A stretch of DNA of 14,996 nt from Nitrospiraceae bacterium (GTDB taxonomy: Bacteria > Nitrospirota > UBA9217), in the NCBI GenBank assembly GCA_003454665.1, contig DMKB01000087.1, forward strand, positions 1-14,996. The letters are read 5' to 3'. Below, in pieces: positions 13,131-14,996 of the stretch; the stretch's first letter is position 1, and every line of letters begins with the position of its first letter. Under the pieces are notes generated by a model. It saw only the letters and a program-made list of their open reading frames with translations, had not been told where the DNA came from and made no database searches. The translations under genes were made by a program, and so were the position numbers.

Positions 13131-14237
13131 TTAAATTTTTTCATCAAACAGCAGTTTCCATCCGGCCTTGTAGGCCACAATTTCACGGGTTTCCCCGGGA
13201 AGCCCGTCGAGAAAACGGCGCATTTCCCTTGTCCGATCCGTGAGCCGGTCCATCCGGTCCCCTCCCAGGTCGAGGGCCGCCAGGAAGCGCCAGGCATGAT
13301 CAACAATCAACTGAACCCATTCCTTCTTGATGCCTCTGGTTTTCCGGTCCCAGATACGGGCCTGGTATTCATTGCTGCCGGGATACCGGGAGTCCGGCCC
13401 GCCAAAGGCGAGATCAAAGTAGAGATTGGGATAGGTCTCGATCAGGCGCCTCACAGTGGCCGCATTGTAGCGCGTGCTCCGGTCCCTATAGCGGATCTGG
13501 GCGAGATGGCACCAGATGACCCGTGCCTTCGGGTATGCTTTCAACATCTCTTCCAACGAAGAGAGGAGCGTGTCTTCGATCTCATAGTGGATATGAAAGG
13601 GAATTCCGGACTGCCCGGAAAAGGCAAAGAGGGTGTGTCCCGCCTTTCCATTGATCGGAATGGTGATATCCCGATAGGAAGCGCCCCGCCGGTACTGGCG
13701 GGGAGACGGGTAATGGCGGAACTCAAATTCCCCCATCAAGGGGTAGCCGTCTTTCTCTACCCGTAATATGGTTTCTGCCAGAAATTGCAGCGGCCCTTCG
13801 GACCAGGCAGGATAGATGCCTGCCGGACTGACCGGAATGTAGCGCCAGGGGTCGACATGCATCAGCCTGCGCGCATTGTCCGTCCAGACCTGGCCTTGAT
13901 TCACATAAGCCTTCTTACCGACCTGCGGTGAAAAGGCGATCAGGGCCACACCGGCCTTGTCCATCTCTTTGGCAAATTTTCTGACGTTCAGTTTGCCTGG
14001 ATTATAGCTTGATTCAATATCCAGTATGGGGATTGTGCCGGACGCGCGAATTGCTTCTATCCTGGCACGCCATTGCTTCTTGTATAACTCGATCGTGAAG
14101 GGCGTACCGGCCTTGGGCGCTTTTTTCAAATCGACCTTCTTCGGAACGGGACTGAGATCCTTCCCGGGCGACATCGCTGGCACAGCCAGGACGGCGAGGA
14201 GCACACCGATGGGTGCAAAATATCTGGCAGGGAACAT
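13131..14237 (-). CDS. Secreted amidohydrolase-like (TIM-barrel) protein
   Basis: The 368-aa protein begins with a signal peptide (short basic end, hydrophobic core about 8-22, then small residues), so it is exported, probably to the periplasm. The rest resembles the amidohydrolase_2 group: strand 1 DIESSYNP (73-80), FHIHYEIEDTLLSSLEEMLKA with H215 and H217, VIWCHLAQ with H244, and NLYFDLAFGG with D275. The usual HxH at the end of the first strand is missing, so a full two-metal centre is unlikely. AGGAGGT lies six bases upstream of the ATG at 14237. The gene follows the Omp85-family gene by 42 bp, which suggests one transcript. Substrate cannot be told from the sequence. Confidence 0.7.
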   Translation of the reverse strand: MFPARYFAPIGVLLAVLAVPAMSPGKDLSPVPKKVDLKKAPKAGTPFTIELYKKQWRARIEAIRASGTIPILDIESSYNPGKLNVRKFAKEMDKAGVALIAFSPQVGKKAYVNQGQVWTDNARRLMHVDPWRYIPVSPAGIYPAWSEGPLQFLAETILRVEKDGYPLMGEFEFRHYPSPRQYRRGASYRDITIPINGKAGHTLFAFSGQSGIPFHIHYEIEDTLLSSLEEMLKAYPKARVIWCHLAQIRYRDRSTRYNAATVRRLIETYPNLYFDLAFGGPDSRYPGSNEYQARIWDRKTRGIKKEWVQLIVDHAWRFLAALDLGGDRMDRLTDRTREMRRFLDGLPGETREIVAYKAGWKLLFDEKI

Positions 14238-14279
14238 TACCGTACCTCCTCTTTTCCTTTTCTGATATCCATCCCCATA

Positions 14280-14996
14280 TCAAAAACTCAGGCCGTACCC
14301 GAAGGAAACATTGACGCCCTCCCGTGAGAACCCGACATCGCCCCGGAACAAGGCGGCGCGTTCGAGGCTGAAGCGCAGGCTGATGCCGTAGCTGTTGTGC
14401 GTCTGCGCGGATGTCAGGCTCCTGAGGCCGTCGGCCACGGTCCCGACATCATAGAACAGGGCCGCGCCGATACGCTCGACCCGTATGGTGTCAGTGAGGC
14501 CGAAGCCCCGCGGCAGCGTCCAGAAGCGGTATTCGGCGCCGGCGTGCCAGAGGGCATTGTCCGTGAACCGGTTCGCAATGTACCCCCGCAGCATCTTGTT
14601 CCCGCCCAGAGTCGGCCGGGCCCAGAACGGGAGGTCTCCCTTTGTCCACTGTACCTGGGCGCCGAATGCAAGGACGTCGGTGGGCGGGTGCTCCTCGAAG
14701 GCGTCGCCGTTGTCATGGAAGAGGCCGGATACCTTCTGTATCAGGCTTCCCTGGATTGTGTAGAGAACGGCGTTGTTCCCCCGGCTCTGCACCGGCGCGG
14801 CATCGGCGCCTGCCTCTACCATCCAACCCTGGTAGGGCGCGTGCTCGCTGTCCCGCGTATCGTACCGCAGCGAAGCGCCGAGCCAGACGATCGAGTACTC
14901 GTCCCCTTCGGCGAAGAGCAGAGGATGCACCGTATCCGTCGTCGGCCACCCACTCACCTTGCCCGGGCCCAGATCGTGGTGCTCGGCCTTGAAGCG
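14280..14996 (-). CDS. C-terminal part of an Omp85/BamA-family outer-membrane barrel (runs off the window)
   Basis: The last 238 residues are visible; the frame is open to the window edge, so the start lies beyond 14996. The sequence alternates amphipathic strands with loops, contains GGNKMLRGY (the conserved RGY/RGF segment of Omp85 barrels), and ends in GYGLSF with a terminal Phe, the usual outer-membrane assembly signal. IGAALFYDVGTVADGL matches the 'bacterial surface antigen' pattern. It could be a TamA- or BamA-like transporter or a smaller surface-antigen barrel; POTRA domains would be in the missing part. An in-frame GTG at 14957 is not the true start. Downstream, 42 bp on, is the secreted amidohydrolase-like gene. 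Confidence 0.82.
   Translation of the reverse strand, partial: RFKAEHHDLGPGKVSGWPTTDTVHPLLFAEGDEYSIVWLGASLRYDTRDSEHAPYQGWMVEAGADAAPVQSRGNNAVLYTIQGSLIQKVSGLFHDNGDAFEEHPPTDVLAFGAQVQWTKGDLPFWARPTLGGNKMLRGYIANRFTDNALWHAGAEYRFWTLPRGFGLTDTIRVERIGAALFYDVGTVADGLRSLTSAQTHNSYGISLRFSLERAALFRGDVGFSREGVNVSFGYGLSF

Noticed and set aside
14280..14957. Complete small outer-membrane protein starting at the GTG 14957
   Set aside because: The frame stays open to the window edge and the visible part is only the C-terminal end of a barrel, so the gene is partial.

Overview
All ten genes read on the minus strand. Genes look GC-rich and the long intergenic gaps are visibly AT-richer and filled with short phased repeats. 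A C-terminal Omp85/BamA-type barrel marks a Gram-negative cell. A B12-dependent (class II) ribonucleotide reductase, a split 'archaeal-type' glutamate synthase carrying its own ferredoxin domain, and an NrpR-type nitrogen regulator fit an anaerobic, environmental lineage such as Nitrospirota or Desulfobacterota. That taxonomic guess is inference; no rRNA or tRNA was seen.

Layout in the direction of transcription (right to left). (1) 14996-13131: the end of an Omp85-family outer-membrane protein, then a secreted amidohydrolase-like protein 42 bp later. (2) 13035-12712: a small DUF2185/Imm33-like protein with its own extended -10 promoter. (3) 12639-11991: an array of palindromic, 9-nt-phased repeats including an almost perfect 95-97 bp tandem duplication. 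(4) 11932-10187: class II ribonucleotide reductase, ending 4 bp from another repeat block. (5) 10186-9819: repeats, then the promoter of the next gene. (6) 9719-8463: a KaiC-like/XRE/cupin fusion regulator. (7) 8271-6679 and 6544-4970: two paralogous FMN glutamate-synthase-family proteins with an N-terminal four-cysteine motif. (8) 4826-3846: NrpR-like regulator followed by a clear terminator. (9) 3660-2846: composite repeats. (10) 2836-90: a class II glutaminase subunit overlapping a ferredoxin-FMN glutamate synthase subunit.

Working model: genes 6-10 form a nitrogen-assimilation island. The glutaminase and ferredoxin-FMN subunits would make glutamate from glutamine and 2-oxoglutarate, although the usual GXGXG subunit is not in the window. 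The two extra FMN proteins are relatives with changed cofactor ligands and unknown substrate. NrpR (2-oxoglutarate sensing in archaea) and the KaiC-XRE-cupin protein are candidate regulators. Two 40-bp inverted repeat copies (1-40 and 9983-10022, 39/40 identical) bracket the whole island.

The most unusual material is the regulator fusion with a degraded P-loop and two matched operator-like palindromes beneath its promoter, the twin FMN enzymes, and the intergenic repeats, several of which share a 9-nt or 7-nt internal period.
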